Below, one piece after another: positions 23,436-33,563 of a stretch of DNA of 64,000 bases. How positions within the stretch are numbered: position 1 is the stretch's first letter; each line of letters starts with the position of its first letter. The translations under genes were made by a program, and so were the position numbers. The notes beneath the pieces are model-generated. The model did not search any database, was not told the origin of the DNA, and saw only the letters and a list, made by a program, of their open reading frames with translations. The DNA is from Acidovorax soli (lineage in GTDB: Bacteria > Pseudomonadota > Gammaproteobacteria > Burkholderiales > Burkholderiaceae_C): contig NZ_FNQJ01000008.1 in the NCBI RefSeq assembly GCF_900107605.1, forward strand, positions 1 through 64,000. The letters are read 5' to 3'.

Positions 23436-25889
23436 TTGTCCATATTGCCCGACGTGCCCCGCCGCCCGCCCTCCTTAGTGCAGAACCCCCAACCCCTTTC
23501 CCGGCCGGTGCGGCAAGCCGCTGCGCGGGCCCGTCGGCCGGGGCTGCACCCTCTGGCCTGTGCCGTGGCGCTGGCCTGGTGCGGCCTGCCGCAGGCCGCC
23601 TTGGCGCAGGCCGATGCGCCCAGTGCCTGGGATGCCCCGCCGCTGCGCCGCAGCCCCCAGCTGCAGGAGACCCTGCCGGCCGACTTGCGGCCCCAACTGC
23701 CGGTGTTTGTGTCGGGCGACCGCATCACCGGCCAGCCCGATGTGAAGGCCACCATCGACGGCCATGCCGAGCTGCGCCGCGGAGATACCGTGATCCGTGC
23801 CGACCGGCTGGATTACACCGTGCCCGACGACCTGGCCCATGCGCAGGGGAGCGTGCACATCAACCGGGCCGGCAACACCTATGACGGCTCGGTGCTGGAG
23901 CTGCGCGTGGACGCGTTCCAGGGTTTCTTCAGCGATGCGCGTTACCGCTTTCTCAGCACCGGCGCCCATGGTGATTCCGCGCGTGTGGATTTCCTGGACC
24001 GCGACCGTAGCGTGGTGCACACCGCCACTTACACCACCTGCCAGAAAGACGACTCGGCCAGCTGGGCGCCCGACTGGGTGCTGCGCGCCAAGAGCATCCA
24101 CCTGGACACGGCGGAAGAGGTCGGCACTGCCGACGAGGCCGTGCTGGAGTTCAAGGGCGTGCCGATACTGCCCATTCCGCACATCAGCTTTCCGCTGTCG
24201 GACAAGCGCAAGTCGGGGCTGCTGCCGCCCACGGTGGGCCTGGACAGCCGCAACGGCCTCGAATACATGCAGCCCTACTACTGGAACATCGCCCCCAACC
24301 GCGATGCCACGCTGCGCGGCGCCATCCTGGCCAAGCGCGGCGTCGAGGTCGGGGGGGAGTTCCGGTATCTGGAAAGCGACTACCGCGGCCTGGTGGATGT
24401 CAATCTGATGCCCACGGACAGCCAGCGCGACCGCAGGCGCTGGGGCTATTCGGCGCAGCACCAGGGGCAGATCAGCACCCCCGTGGGCGGCGTGGGCCTG
24501 AATCTCAACCTCAACCGGGTGAGCGACGACAACTACTGGCGCGATTTCCGCCGGGGCCCGCTGCCGCTGCGCCAGCGCCTGCTGCCCAGCGATGCCACCC
24601 TGTCATGGGCTGCAGCCGACATGTCGGCCCAGGTGCGCACCCTGAAGTGGCAGGCCCTGCAGGATGTGGCCTCGCCCATCGTGCCGCCCTACAACCTCAT
24701 GCCCCAGCTGCTGTGGCGCTACACACCCCAGGATCTGGACCGGGGCCTGGATTTCAGCATGGTGGCCGACACCACGCGCTTCGAGGCGGACCGGGTGCTG
24801 CCCAACCCGGCCGATGGCCAGCGCAGCTTTGTGCAGGCGCAGCTGAGCCGCCCGTTTCTGGCGCCGGGGGGCTTCGTCATCCCCAAGCTGCAACTGCATG
24901 CCACGCAATACCAGTTCGACAACCCGCTGAGAAATGGCCAGAGTTCGGCCAGCCGCACCCTGCCCACCTTCAGCCTGGACAGCGGGCTGGTGTTCGAGCG
25001 CGATGCGCGCCTGCTGGGCCGCGCCTTCACGCAGACGCTGGAGCCGCGCGCGTTCTACACCTACACGCCCTATCGCGACCAGCGCTACCTGCCGCTGTAC
25101 GACACGGCGGCCACCGACTTCAACTTCGGCACCATCTACACCGAAAACTCTTATGGCGGCAATGACCGCCTGGCAGACAACAACCTGCTGACCATGGGTG
25201 TGACGACGCGCTTCCTGGATCCCAATACCGGCGCCGAGGCCTTGCGCCTGGGCATTGCCCAGCGCCTGCGTTTCTCCGACCAGAACGTGACCCTGGACAA
25301 CACGCCCATCAGTGAACGCCTGTCCGATGTGCTGCTCGGAGCGGGCATCAACTGGACACCGCAGTGGGGCTTTGACTCCACCGTGCAATACAACCCCAAG
25401 ACGGGGCGCTCCATCCGTTCCACCGTGGGCGCGCGCTACAGCCCTGGCAACTTCCGCACCATCAACGCGGTCTATCGCCTGCAGCGCGGCACCAGCGAGC
25501 AGATCGACGTGGGCTGGCAGTGGCCGCTGGCGGCCTTGTGGGGCGGGCAAGCTGCGGGCAGCGGCCCGGAGCGCGTCAAGGGCCAGGACGGCGGCCGCTG
25601 GTACACCGTGGGCCGCCTCAACTACAGCCTGCGCGACCGCAAACTGGTCGACACCGTGGTGGGCTTCGAATACGACAGCTGCTGCTGGATTGGCCGGGTG
25701 GTGCTGGAGCGCCTGCAAAGCAGCGTGACGACCGCCAACACGCGGCTGCTGTTCCAGATCGAATTCGTGGGTTTCTCGCGCCTGAGCTTGGGCAACAACC
25801 CCCTCGACACCCTGAAACGGAATGTGCCGCGCTACCAATACCTGCGTGATCAGGTCAGCACCCCCAGCCGCTTCAGCAACTATGACTAA
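23436..25889 (+). CDS. LptD, LPS-assembly outer-membrane protein
   Basis: About 817 residues: a signal peptide (hydrophobic core near residues 41-55, cleavage near ALAQA), an OstA-like beta-jellyroll (residues about 85-230), then a long beta-barrel with many aromatic and glycine strands. The pair of adjacent cysteines DSCCWIGR near the C-terminus is the conserved disulfide partner region of LptD. With LptE it inserts LPS into the outer leaflet. No ATG is available; in-frame TTG at 23436 or 23445 and GTG at 23454 or 23478 are candidates, none with a clear SD. Confidence 0.93.
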   Translation: MSILPDVPRRPPSLVQNPQPLSRPVRQAAARARRPGLHPLACAVALAWCGLPQAALAQADAPSAWDAPPLRRSPQLQETLPADLRPQLPVFVSGDRITGQPDVKATIDGHAELRRGDTVIRADRLDYTVPDDLAHAQGSVHINRAGNTYDGSVLELRVDAFQGFFSDARYRFLSTGAHGDSARVDFLDRDRSVVHTATYTTCQKDDSASWAPDWVLRAKSIHLDTAEEVGTADEAVLEFKGVPILPIPHISFPLSDKRKSGLLPPTVGLDSRNGLEYMQPYYWNIAPNRDATLRGAILAKRGVEVGGEFRYLESDYRGLVDVNLMPTDSQRDRRRWGYSAQHQGQISTPVGGVGLNLNLNRVSDDNYWRDFRRGPLPLRQRLLPSDATLSWAAADMSAQVRTLKWQALQDVASPIVPPYNLMPQLLWRYTPQDLDRGLDFSMVADTTRFEADRVLPNPADGQRSFVQAQLSRPFLAPGGFVIPKLQLHATQYQFDNPLRNGQSSASRTLPTFSLDSGLVFERDARLLGRAFTQTLEPRAFYTYTPYRDQRYLPLYDTAATDFNFGTIYTENSYGGNDRLADNNLLTMGVTTRFLDPNTGAEALRLGIAQRLRFSDQNVTLDNTPISERLSDVLLGAGINWTPQWGFDSTVQYNPKTGRSIRSTVGARYSPGNFRTINAVYRLQRGTSEQIDVGWQWPLAALWGGQAAGSGPERVKGQDGGRWYTVGRLNYSLRDRKLVDTVVGFEYDSCCWIGRVVLERLQSSVTTANTRLLFQIEFVGFSRLSLGNNPLDTLKRNVPRYQYLRDQVSTPSRFSNYD

Positions 25890-25898
25890 CCTGACACC

Positions 25899-27299
25899 AT
25901 GAACCACCGTGCAATTGCTTTGGGCCTGGCGTGCCTGGCATCTTTCGTGACCCATGGCGCTGTGGCGCAGGGCTTGCGCTCTTCGGGGGCTGCGGGACCC
26001 GGCCTCTCGCGCATTTCGCCTGCGGCACCTTCCTTCGCCTTGCCCGCTCCCGGTGCGGGCGCCGCGCTGCGGCAGGCCGATTTCATCGTGGCGGTGGTCA
26101 ATTCGGAGCCCGTCACCAACAACGAGGTGCGGTCCCGGGCGGAGCGCATTGCACAGCAGGTGGCCCAGCAGGGCGGCAACCTGCCGCCCCGCGAGGCACT
26201 GGCCCGCGAGGTGCTGGAGCGCCTGATCGTGGAAAAGATCCAGCTGCAGCTGGCCCGTGAAGCCGGCATGCGCGTGGATGACTTTGCCGTGGGCCAGGCC
26301 GAGGAGAGCGTGGCCAAGCAAAACAGCGTCAGCGTGGCGGAGATGCACCGCCGGCTGGCAGCCGACGGCATCAGCAAGGAGCGCTTTCGCGACGAGCTGC
26401 GCAACCAGCTGCTGCTGCAACGCCTGCGCGAGCGCGATGTGCAGTCCCGTGTGCGCGTGAGCGATCTCGACGTGGACCAGTACCTGCGCGAACAGCAATC
26501 GAGTGCGGATGCCTCCAAGGTCGAAATCAACCTGGGCCATATCCTGGTGCGGGTGCCTGAGAACGCCAGCCCGGACCAGGTTGCCGAGCGCCAGGCCCGC
26601 GCCCAGCGTGCCGCCGACAAGGTGCGCGCCGGCGAGGACTTTGCGGCCGTGGCCAGAGAGTTCTCGGACTCCCCCGAAGCCAAGACGGCGGGCGGGCTGC
26701 TGGGCCTGCGCCCGGCCGACCGGTATCCCGAGCTGTTTGTCAGTGCCACGGCGCAGCTGCCCGTGGGAGGCATTGCCGGGCCCGTGCGTTCCGGGGCGGG
26801 TTTTCATGTGCTCAAGTTGGCCGACAAGTCCACCGGCGGTGTCTCCACCCTGGTGACCCAGAGCCATGCGCGCCATATCCTGCTGCGCACTGGCCCCCAG
26901 CTGACAGAAAGCGCCGCCGCAGCGCGGCTGGCCGATTACCGGCGTCGCATCGTGGCGGGCCAGGCAGATTTTGCCGAGCTGGCGCGCGAGCATTCGCAGG
27001 ACGGCAGTGCCAAGCAGGGCGGCGATCTGGGCTGGGCCAATCCGGGCCGCTACGTGCCCGAATTCGAGCAGGCCATGAGTACACTCAGGCCCGGCGAGGT
27101 CAGTGAGCCCCTGGTGTCGCGTTTTGGCGTGCACCTGATCCAGCTGGTGGCGCGCCGCGAGGCCAAGCTTACCCAGCGCGAACAGCGCGACATGGCCCGC
27201 GACACGGTGCGCGAGAAGAAGGTCGAGGAGGCCTTCACCAACTGGCTGCAGGAGTTGCGGGGCCGCGCCTACGTCGAATACCGCGAAGCGCCGCAATGA
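25899..27299 (+). CDS. SurA, periplasmic chaperone and peptidyl-prolyl isomerase
   Basis: 466 residues: signal peptide (cleavage near residue 23), SurA N-domain ([14 protein letters not shown]), then two parvulin domains (HILVRVP with [22 protein letters not shown] with [17 protein letters not shown]). It escorts outer-membrane proteins. It lies ten bases after lptD, and the order lptD-surA-rsmA is the widespread one, here without pdxA in between. Confidence 0.95.
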   Translation: MNHRAIALGLACLASFVTHGAVAQGLRSSGAAGPGLSRISPAAPSFALPAPGAGAALRQADFIVAVVNSEPVTNNEVRSRAERIAQQVAQQGGNLPPREALAREVLERLIVEKIQLQLAREAGMRVDDFAVGQAEESVAKQNSVSVAEMHRRLAADGISKERFRDELRNQLLLQRLRERDVQSRVRVSDLDVDQYLREQQSSADASKVEINLGHILVRVPENASPDQVAERQARAQRAADKVRAGEDFAAVAREFSDSPEAKTAGGLLGLRPADRYPELFVSATAQLPVGGIAGPVRSGAGFHVLKLADKSTGGVSTLVTQSHARHILLRTGPQLTESAAAARLADYRRRIVAGQADFAELAREHSQDGSAKQGGDLGWANPGRYVPEFEQAMSTLRPGEVSEPLVSRFGVHLIQLVARREAKLTQREQRDMARDTVREKKVEEAFTNWLQELRGRAYVEYREAPQ

Positions 27300-27312
27300 A
27301 GATGGCCGCTGC

Positions 27313-28074
27313 ATGAAACATATCCCCCGCAAGCGCTTCGGCCAGCACTTCCTGTCCGACGGCGGCATCATCGAGGCCATCGTCAGCGCCATCGCGCCGC
27401 TGCCGGGCCAGCCCATGGTGGAAATCGGCCCCGGCCTGGCCGCGCTGACCCAACCCCTGGTGGAGCGCCTGGGGCGCCTGACGGTGATCGAGCTGGACCG
27501 GGACCTGGCCTTGCGGCTGCGGCTGCACGGACAGCTCGATGTCATCGAGTCCGACGTGCTGAAAGTCGATTTCACGCAATTGGCGCAGCAGCTGGGCGTT
27601 CCAAAGATCCGGGTGGTGGGCAACCTGCCTTACAACATCTCCACGCCCATCCTGTTCCATCTGCTGGAGCATGTGCAGGCGATCGAAGACCAGCATTTCA
27701 TGCTGCAAAAAGAGGTGATAGACCGCATGGTGGCGTCGCCCGCCACGTCGGACTACGGGCGTCTCTCGGTGATGCTGCAGTGGCGCTATGCCATGGAGAA
27801 CGTGCTGTTCGTGCCGCCCGAAAGCTTCGATCCGCCGCCGCGCGTGGACAGCGCAGTGGTGCGCATGGTGCCCCACGCCGCGCCGGCAGCGGTGCGCCCG
27901 GCACTTCTGTCCGAGCTGGTCCAGGTGGCCTTCAGCCAGCGCCGCAAATTGCTGCGCCACACCCTGGGCCGCTGGCTCGAAGGCCGGGGCTTTGCCGGCA
28001 CTTTCGATACCCAGCGCCGCGCCGAGGAAGTGCCCGTGGCCGAATACGTGGCGCTGGCCCAGGCGTGCTCTTGA
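27313..28074 (+). CDS. RsmA (KsgA), 16S rRNA dimethyladenosine transferase
   Basis: 253 residues. FGQHFLSD at the N-terminus, SAM motif [11 protein letters not shown], catalytic NLPYNIS, and C-terminal [12 protein letters not shown] are typical. It dimethylates A1518 and A1519 of 16S rRNA. It starts 14 bases after surA, so it belongs to the same operon. Confidence 0.95.
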   Translation: MKHIPRKRFGQHFLSDGGIIEAIVSAIAPLPGQPMVEIGPGLAALTQPLVERLGRLTVIELDRDLALRLRLHGQLDVIESDVLKVDFTQLAQQLGVPKIRVVGNLPYNISTPILFHLLEHVQAIEDQHFMLQKEVIDRMVASPATSDYGRLSVMLQWRYAMENVLFVPPESFDPPPRVDSAVVRMVPHAAPAAVRPALLSELVQVAFSQRRKLLRHTLGRWLEGRGFAGTFDTQRRAEEVPVAEYVALAQACS

Positions 28075-28078
28075 ATGA

Positions 28079-28130
28079 GTAGCTGCCAGCGATCGATGGA
28101 TAAGCGCTAGAGCCAGTTTCTATCAAAACT
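28079..28130 (+). repeat. Type B repeat after rsmA
   Basis: AGCTGCCAGCGATCGATGGATAAGCGCTAGAGCC followed by TTTCTATCAAAACT. Core as in the other type B copies. Confidence 0.6.
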
Positions 28131-28160
28131 GTGGCGACTGGCATGTCCCGTACCAGGGAC

Positions 28161-28250
28161 ACCGCGCAAGGGCCACCCCGCAGCGAGGGCATCGTCCCCC
28201 TTCCCGGCGCAGCCGAGAGAAGGGGGAAGGCGCGGTAGCGCCTCAGGGGG
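28161..28250 (-). repeat. Type A repeat, inverted
   Basis: Read on the minus strand: CCCCCTGAGGCGCTACCGCGCC, CTTCCCCC, GGGGG, and GCGGGGTGGCCCTTGCGCGG. It is the inverted equivalent of the copies at 9625 and 55815. Confidence 0.7.
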
Positions 28251-28259
28251 ATGCCGCTA

Positions 28260-28440
28260 TTACGCGGCTGTCAGCCAGTAGCCCGCGTTGAAGGGGCTGC
28301 TCATGCGCAGTGCCAGGGGCGAGATGTCGACCAGTTTGTCGGTTGGCATCTTTTCGGCGGTTTCCGGGTCGATGGCGATGCCCTGGACCGCTGGCGATTC
28401 TTGAGCCTCGTTCGCCCGTTCTGCTTGGCTGGTGGTTGCA
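28260..28440 (-). pseudogene. Possible decayed C-terminal coding fragment
   Basis: The minus strand from about 28489 to a TAA at 28260-28262 is open and reads as plausible protein (IDPETAEKMPTDKLVD, then ISPLALRMSSPFNAGYW). There is no ATG/GTG/TTG start before the internal ATG at 28349, and an in-frame stop closes it upstream, under the barstar 3' end. The family was not recognised. It could be the tail of a gene displaced by the RNase/barstar pair. Confidence 0.3.
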
Positions 28441-28448
28441 GAACGGGC
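28414..28448 (-). terminator. Hairpin at the barstar stop codon
   Basis: An 11-bp perfect inverted repeat (28414-28424 with 28438-28448) begins in the barstar stop codon. There is no T run, so it may be an mRNA-stabilising hairpin or a weak terminator. Confidence 0.4.
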
Positions 28449-28873
28449 TACAGAAAAGAATAGAAACAGCGGAAGGGAATCTTGCGGTCACCCCAGAAAT
28501 CTGCCGCATCGCGGAAGATATCGAGCAGCTGCTCCCGTGCTTCCTTGTCGAACTTGCCCGTGGCCGGAATCTGTTCGAGCACGACGATGAAGCCCGGCTG
28601 CGGTCCCGACTTGTGCAGCGGGTCGGTCATGCAGTCGTAGAGCGCATCGAAATTCTTGCCGAAGTGCGCCGGAAAAGTGAATTGCGCGGCAATCAGGTCC
28701 AGCACATCCTGTTTGGACTGGGCGTGGGCCAGGTTGGCATACAGAAAATGGTGACCCAGGGAACCCGCGGCATCTTGCAGATCCTGCACGCGAAAAGCGC
28801 GAATGGATTGCACGATGTTGGTGCGCACGCCACGCAGTGGCGTTTCCAGGTCTTTACGAAGGGGCGTCTGCAT
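28448..28873 (-). CDS. Barstar-family ribonuclease inhibitor
   Basis: 141 residues, barstar fold: HFLYANLAHAQSKQDVLDLIAAQF matches the helix-rich inhibitor core with FPAHFGKNFDALYDCMTD, the hallmark acidic contact segment. The C-terminus has a strand of the type GDRKIPFRCFYS. Barstars are cytoplasmic inhibitors of barnase-type RNases. The likely partner is the secreted RNase encoded just upstream (29011-29418). The ATG at 28873 has GGAG directly adjacent, which is closer than usual; the frame is open far upstream but that part overlaps the intergenic region. Confidence 0.85.
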   Translation of the reverse strand: MQTPLRKDLETPLRGVRTNIVQSIRAFRVQDLQDAAGSLGHHFLYANLAHAQSKQDVLDLIAAQFTFPAHFGKNFDALYDCMTDPLHKSGPQPGFIVVLEQIPATGKFDKEAREQLLDIFRDAADFWGDRKIPFRCFYSFL

Positions 28874-29010
28874 CTCCGTTGCTCTTTCTTTATAAGGTCC
28901 AAAAACTTCTGGCTGACCACAAAACCGCAGGATGCGGGATTCGGGTCGGGAAAACAAGGGGGTCTGCTGCCCACCACCCCGGCAAGGGTGGGCGGACAAC
29001 CCATCAGGCA

Positions 29011-29418
29011 TCATTCGACAATCCTGCGAAAACTGGTGTAGTGGTCGCTGGTGTAATAACAGGCATCCGGTTCCCGGGGCTTGCCGCCACATACGATGCG
29101 CCGGGCGCCCCGATTGCGGGCGCCCGGTGTTTTGACGGTGTATTCACGGTAATAGCCACGCTGGTGGGCCGGCAATATCCGTTCACGATTGCCAAAAACC
29201 GTGCCGTCCTTGTCGAAAGGAAAAGGACCGCCCTGGTGAATCAGTGCATAGGTCGAGCGGCCCTGGGGGGGCAGATCTGCCACGGCGATGGAAGCAACGG
29301 AACCGTCGGTGGACGGGGATTGACGGGCGTGCCCGGCAACCGGACCCAGGACCAACGCAACACCCACAACACACAAAACCCCTGCTTTTCGCACTTGGGT
29401 GGCTACAGCCTTGAGCAT
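29011..29418 (-). CDS. Secreted barnase/RNase Sa-like guanyl ribonuclease
   Basis: 135 residues: signal peptide (about 33 residues, ending near AGHA), then the N1/T1-type microbial RNase domain. The segments GGPFPFDKDGTVFGNRE, REYTVKTPG, RRIVC and DHYTSFRRIV carry the expected catalytic Glu, Arg and His. The ATG at 29418 has AAAGG eight bases upstream; a GTG at 29427 is an alternative. It is followed by the barstar gene, so it forms an RNase/inhibitor pair that would hit neighbouring cells or degrade extracellular RNA. Confidence 0.87.
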   Translation of the reverse strand: MLKAVATQVRKAGVLCVVGVALVLGPVAGHARQSPSTDGSVASIAVADLPPQGRSTYALIHQGGPFPFDKDGTVFGNRERILPAHQRGYYREYTVKTPGARNRGARRIVCGGKPREPDACYYTSDHYTSFRRIVE

Positions 29419-29496
29419 CAACGACACCTTTCAGAAACTACGGGTTAACCCGAAATTTCAACGGGCTAGTGTCGCTCAAAGCCCCCCAAAAAGCAA

Positions 29497-29523
29497 GCGC
29501 CTGCACAAAGATTGGGCAGGCGC
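29497..29523 (-). terminator. Terminator of maeB
   Basis: GCGCCTGC (29497-29504) pairs with GCAGGCGC (29516-29523). On the minus strand it is followed by TTGCTTTTT. It lies about 50 bases past the maeB stop and isolates maeB from the RNase gene. Confidence 0.75.
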
Positions 29524-29573
29524 CGGGGGTTTTGGGGGTGCACCAAAGTTAGTGCACGCTGTTTGTTGAAGGC

Positions 29574-31892
29574 TTACCGTGCTGCGCTGGCGTCGGCTAC
29601 GGTAATGGCTGTCATATTCACCAGGCGCCGTACGGTGGTGCTGGGGGTGAGGATGTGCACCGGCTGTGCGGCCCCCAGCAGCACCGGGCCGATGGCGATG
29701 TTGCCACCCGCTGCCGTCTTGAGCAGGTTGTAGGAAATGTTGGCGGCGTCGATGTTGGGCAGCACCAGCAGGTTGGCATCGCCCGCCAGGCTGCTGTGGG
29801 GCATGAGCGCGGCGCGCGCCTTGCCGTCCAGGGCCACGTCGCCGTGCATTTCACCGTCCACTTCCAGCCAGGGCGCCTGCACGCGCAAGAGCTCCAGCGT
29901 CTGGCGCATCTTCACGGCACTGGGCTGGTTGCTGGAGCCAAAGTTGGAATGCGACAGCAGCGCGGCCTTGGGCTTGATGCCAAAGCGCATCATTTCCTCG
30001 GCCGCCATGATGGTGATCTCGGCCAGCTGCTCGGCCGTGGGGTCGTAGTTCACATGCGTATCGATGAGGAACACCTGGCGGTCGGGCAGCAGCAGGCCGT
30101 TCATGCACGCGTAGGTGTTGACCCCCGCGCGCTTGCCGATCACCTGGTCGATGTACTGCAGGTGGTGTGCCGTTTGGCCCCAGGTGCCGGTGATCAGCCC
30201 GTCGACCTCGCCCTTGTGCAGCAGCATGGCGCCGATCAACGTTAAGCGGCGGCGCATCTCGATCTTGGCGATCGGTGCGGTGATGCCCTTGCGCTCGGTC
30301 ATGCGGTGGTAGGTCTGCCAGAAGTCGCGGTAGCGGTGGTCCTGCTCGACGTTGACCACGTCATAGTCCTGTCCCTCCTTGAGGCGCAGGCCGAACTTCT
30401 CGATGCGCTGCGCAATGATGGCCGGGCGGCCGATCAGGGTGGGGCGGGCGATCTTTTCGTCCACCACGATTTGTGCGGCGCGCAGCACGCGCTCTTCCTC
30501 GCCCTCGGCGTAGGCCACGCGCTTCTTGGTGGCGGCCTTGGCGGCGGTGAAGATGGGCTTCATGGTGGTGCCCGAGGCATACACGAAGGTCTGCAGATGG
30601 TCGCGGTAGGCGTCCATGTCCGCGATGGGGCGCAGGGCCACGCCGCTGTCCACGGCGGCCTGGGCCACGGCCGGTGCGATCATCATCATCAGGCGCGGAT
30701 CGAACGGCTTGGGAATCAGGTATTCCGGGCCGAAGGCCAGCGGCTCGCCCACATAGGCCGCGGCCACCACTTCGCTCTGCTCGGCCTGGGCCAGCTCGGC
30801 GATGGCGTACACGGCGGCGATTTCCATCTCCATCGTGATGGTGGTGGCGCCGCAATCGAGCGCACCGCGGAAGATGTAGGGGAAGCACAGGACGTTGTTG
30901 ACCTGGTTCGGATAGTCCGAGCGGCCGGTGGCCATGATGGCGTCGTCGCGCACGGCCTTCACGTCCTCGGGCTGGATCTCGGGGTTGGGGTTGGCCAGGG
31001 CGAAGATCAGGGGGCGCGGTGCCATGCGGGCCACCATATCCTTCTTGAGCACGCCGCCAGCCGACAGGCCCAGGAACACATCGGCGCCCGTGATGATCTC
31101 GCCGAGCGTGCGCGCATCGGTCTTTTGCGCGAAAAAGCGCTTGTCCTCGTCCATCAGCTCGGTGCGGCCTTCATAGACCACGCCGGCGATGTCGGTCACC
31201 CAGATGTTCTCGCGCGGAATGCCCAGCTTGACCAGCAGGCCCAGGCAGGCCAGTGCCGCGGCGCCCGCGCCCGAGGTCACGAGCTTGATGCTCTGCAGGT
31301 CCTTGCCCGCCACCTTCAGGCCGTTGAGGATGGCGGCGCCCACCGTGATCGCCGTGCCGTGCTGGTCGTCATGGAAGACCGGGATCTTCATGCGCTCGCG
31401 CAGCTTGCGTTCGATGTAGAAACAGTCGGGGGCCTTGATGTCTTCCAGGTTGATGCCGCCAAAGGTGGGCTCCAGCGCAGCGATGATCTCGACCAGCTTT
31501 TCGGGGTCTTTCTCGTTGATCTCGATGTCGAACACATCGATGCCCGAGAACTTCTTGAACAGCACGCCCTTGCCTTCCATCACCGGCTTGCCGGCCAGCG
31601 GGCCGATGTCGCCCAGGCCCAGCACGGCCGTGCCGTTGGTCACCACACCCACCAGGTTGCCGCGGCTGGTGTATTTGAAGGCGGCGTTAGGGTCCTTGAC
31701 GATTTCTTCGCAGGGGGCGGCGACACCGGGCGAGTAGGCCAGCGCCAGGTCATGCTGGTTGACCATCTGCTTGGTGGCCGCAATCGCAATCTTGCCGGGC
31801 TTGGGAAACTCGTGGTATTCGAGAGCGGCCTTGCGCAGGAGCGCACGCTTGTCGGGAAGAGGATGGTTGTCGGCCGTGGTGTTCTCGGGCAT
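29574..31892 (-). CDS. MaeB, NADP-dependent malic enzyme with PTA-like domain
   Basis: 772 residues in two parts: a malic-enzyme catalytic domain (about 1-430; [34 protein letters not shown]) and a C-terminal phosphotransacetylase-like domain (about 440-772) that usually acts as a regulatory part binding acetyl-CoA. It converts malate to pyruvate and CO2 with reduction of NADP. The start at 31892 has GGAGA upstream; a TTG at 31895 would add one residue. Single gene with its own terminator. Confidence 0.95.
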   Translation of the reverse strand: MPENTTADNHPLPDKRALLRKAALEYHEFPKPGKIAIAATKQMVNQHDLALAYSPGVAAPCEEIVKDPNAAFKYTSRGNLVGVVTNGTAVLGLGDIGPLAGKPVMEGKGVLFKKFSGIDVFDIEINEKDPEKLVEIIAALEPTFGGINLEDIKAPDCFYIERKLRERMKIPVFHDDQHGTAITVGAAILNGLKVAGKDLQSIKLVTSGAGAAALACLGLLVKLGIPRENIWVTDIAGVVYEGRTELMDEDKRFFAQKTDARTLGEIITGADVFLGLSAGGVLKKDMVARMAPRPLIFALANPNPEIQPEDVKAVRDDAIMATGRSDYPNQVNNVLCFPYIFRGALDCGATTITMEMEIAAVYAIAELAQAEQSEVVAAAYVGEPLAFGPEYLIPKPFDPRLMMMIAPAVAQAAVDSGVALRPIADMDAYRDHLQTFVYASGTTMKPIFTAAKAATKKRVAYAEGEEERVLRAAQIVVDEKIARPTLIGRPAIIAQRIEKFGLRLKEGQDYDVVNVEQDHRYRDFWQTYHRMTERKGITAPIAKIEMRRRLTLIGAMLLHKGEVDGLITGTWGQTAHHLQYIDQVIGKRAGVNTYACMNGLLLPDRQVFLIDTHVNYDPTAEQLAEITIMAAEEMMRFGIKPKAALLSHSNFGSSNQPSAVKMRQTLELLRVQAPWLEVDGEMHGDVALDGKARAALMPHSSLAGDANLLVLPNIDAANISYNLLKTAAGGNIAIGPVLLGAAQPVHILTPSTTVRRLVNMTAITVADASAAR

Positions 31893-32128
31893 CAAGCGTC
31901 TCCAGCTTTCAGAAAGTGCCGGGGTCCGCGGTGGATCTGCTCGGGGCGGACCGTCAGCTTTGTAAGGGGAGGTGCATTGTAGGCTGGGTCCCGTGAAAGC
32001 CCTGGCCCGCCAACGTGCTTATCTGATTGCAACACTTGTTCAGGAAAGGATCAAAGCTGCAAGATCGGAAGCATCGGTTCCGTGGCCAGCGAGTGTCTGG
32101 CGGGCGGAGCCGGAATGTGCAATAAAAC
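31893..32128. other. Intergenic region upstream of maeB
   Basis: Part of a 312-bp gap between two minus-strand genes. It must hold the maeB promoter; no convincing -35/-10 pair was recognised. The far end carries the inverted repeats described at 32129-32200. Confidence 0.4.
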
Positions 32129-32200
32129 GCATCTGGCGTTGTCCATAAAGCGCCAGATGCTATGAATTTTGCAGCCATTGGCGTGTGTAGGCATCTGGCG
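32129..32200 (-). terminator. Alternative-pairing terminator after the aminotransferase gene
   Basis: Three copies of one 10-mer occur: GCATCTGGCG at 32129-32138 and 32191-32200, and its complement at 32151-32160. On the minus strand the middle copy can pair with the last to make a terminator stem followed by GTTTTATT, or with the first copy just past the stop codon. The two hairpins exclude each other. Confidence 0.6.
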
Positions 32201-32204
32201 CGTT

Positions 32205-33563
32205 TTACGCCGTCTCCGCCAGCGCATCGCCCAGCGCATTGACCAGGCGGTCGATCTCGGCGCGTTCGCTGATGAACGGCGGTGCCAGCTGGATGGTGTC
32301 GCCACCGTAGCGCACGTAAAAGCCCTTCTTCCAGCAGTTCATCGCGATCTCGTACGGGCGCTTGGCAGGCTCGCCGGGCAGTGGCGCAATCGTCAGGCCC
32401 GCAGCCAGACCGAAGTTGCGGATGTCCAGCACATGCTTGGCGCCCTTCAGGCTGTGCACGGCTTCTTCAAAATACGGCGCCAGGGCGTTGACGCGGCCGA
32501 TCATGTCTTCCTTTTGCAGGATGTCGAGCGTCGCAATGCCCGCTGCGCAGGCCACGGGGTGGGCCGAGTAGGTGTAGCCATGCGGGAACTCCAGCATGTA
32601 GTCCGGGCCGCCCGCTGCCATGAAGGTGTCGTAGATCTCCTTGCTGGCCACCACGCCGCCCAGCGGCTGCGCCCCGTTGGTGACCTGCTTGGCAAAGTTC
32701 AGGATGTCGGGCGTCACGCCAAAGGCCTCGGCGCCGGTCCAGGCACCGCTGCGGCCAAAACCGCTGATCACTTCGTCAAAAATCAGCAAAATGTTGTTCT
32801 GCGTGCAGATTTCGCGCAGGCGCTGCAGGTAGCCCACGGGCGGGATGACGACGCCCGCCGAGCCCGAGAAGGGCTCGACGATGACGGCGGCGATATTGCT
32901 TGCGTCGTGCAGCGCAATCACGTCGAGCAGCCGGTCGGCCAGTTCCTTGCCGGTGGGCGGCAGGCCCTTGTGGAACGAGCCCGCCGGCGGCTGGGTATGG
33001 GGCAGGTGGTCGGCCTCCACACCCTGGCCGAACAGCTTGCGGTTGGCCACGATGCCGCCGACCGAGATGCCGCCGAAGTTCACGCCGTGGTAGCCCTTTT
33101 CGCGGCCGATCAGGCGCGTCTTGGTGCCCTGGCCCTTGGCGCGCCAGTAGGCGCGGGCCATCTTGAGTGAGGTGTCGGCAGACTCGGAGCCCGAGCCGGT
33201 GAAGAACACATAGTCGAGCCCGGTGGGCGTGATGGCCTTGATGCGGTTGGCCAGCTCGAACGACAGCGGGTGGCCGAACTGGAAGGCGGGCGCGTAGTCG
33301 AGCTTCATCGCTTGCTTGCCGATGGCTTCGGCGATCTCGCGGCGGCCATGGCCCAGGCCCGAGCACCACAGGCCCGAGAGGCCGTCAAAAATCTTGCGAC
33401 CCTCGCTGTCGGTGTAATACGCGCCGCTGCCCTCCACGATCATGCGCGGGTTTTGCTTGAACTGGCGGTTGGCCGTGTAGGGCATCCAGTGCGCGTCCAG
33501 CCATTCGGCGTCCATGCGGGGTGCGGCGCCAGCGGCGGGGGTGTCGATGGGGGCAAAGCTCAT
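32205..33563 (-). CDS. Omega-amino acid:pyruvate (beta-alanine) aminotransferase
   Basis: 452 residues, class III PLP aminotransferase. HWMPYTANRQF, GLSGLWCSGLGH, FFTGSGSESADTSLKMARAYW and FDEVISGFGRSG match beta-alanine:pyruvate transaminases; the PLP lysine is in AKQVTNGAQP. It moves an omega-amino group to pyruvate, giving alanine and malonate semialdehyde when beta-alanine is the donor. The exact donor cannot be fixed. The start at 33563 is supported by GGAGA. No partner dehydrogenase is adjacent. Confidence 0.88.
   Translation of the reverse strand: MSFAPIDTPAAGAAPRMDAEWLDAHWMPYTANRQFKQNPRMIVEGSGAYYTDSEGRKIFDGLSGLWCSGLGHGRREIAEAIGKQAMKLDYAPAFQFGHPLSFELANRIKAITPTGLDYVFFTGSGSESADTSLKMARAYWRAKGQGTKTRLIGREKGYHGVNFGGISVGGIVANRKLFGQGVEADHLPHTQPPAGSFHKGLPPTGKELADRLLDVIALHDASNIAAVIVEPFSGSAGVVIPPVGYLQRLREICTQNNILLIFDEVISGFGRSGAWTGAEAFGVTPDILNFAKQVTNGAQPLGGVVASKEIYDTFMAAGGPDYMLEFPHGYTYSAHPVACAAGIATLDILQKEDMIGRVNALAPYFEEAVHSLKGAKHVLDIRNFGLAAGLTIAPLPGEPAKRPYEIAMNCWKKGFYVRYGGDTIQLAPPFISERAEIDRLVNALGDALAETA

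Noticed and set aside
24603-27623. Very long minus-strand open frame opposite lptD and surA
   Set aside because: A shadow of GC-rich coding sequence. Codons are dictated by the plus-strand genes, the residues are His/Gln/Arg/Ala-rich, and both plus-strand genes have clear families.
30306-31982. Long plus-strand open frame opposite maeB
   Set aside because: A shadow of the malic enzyme, which has full domain support.
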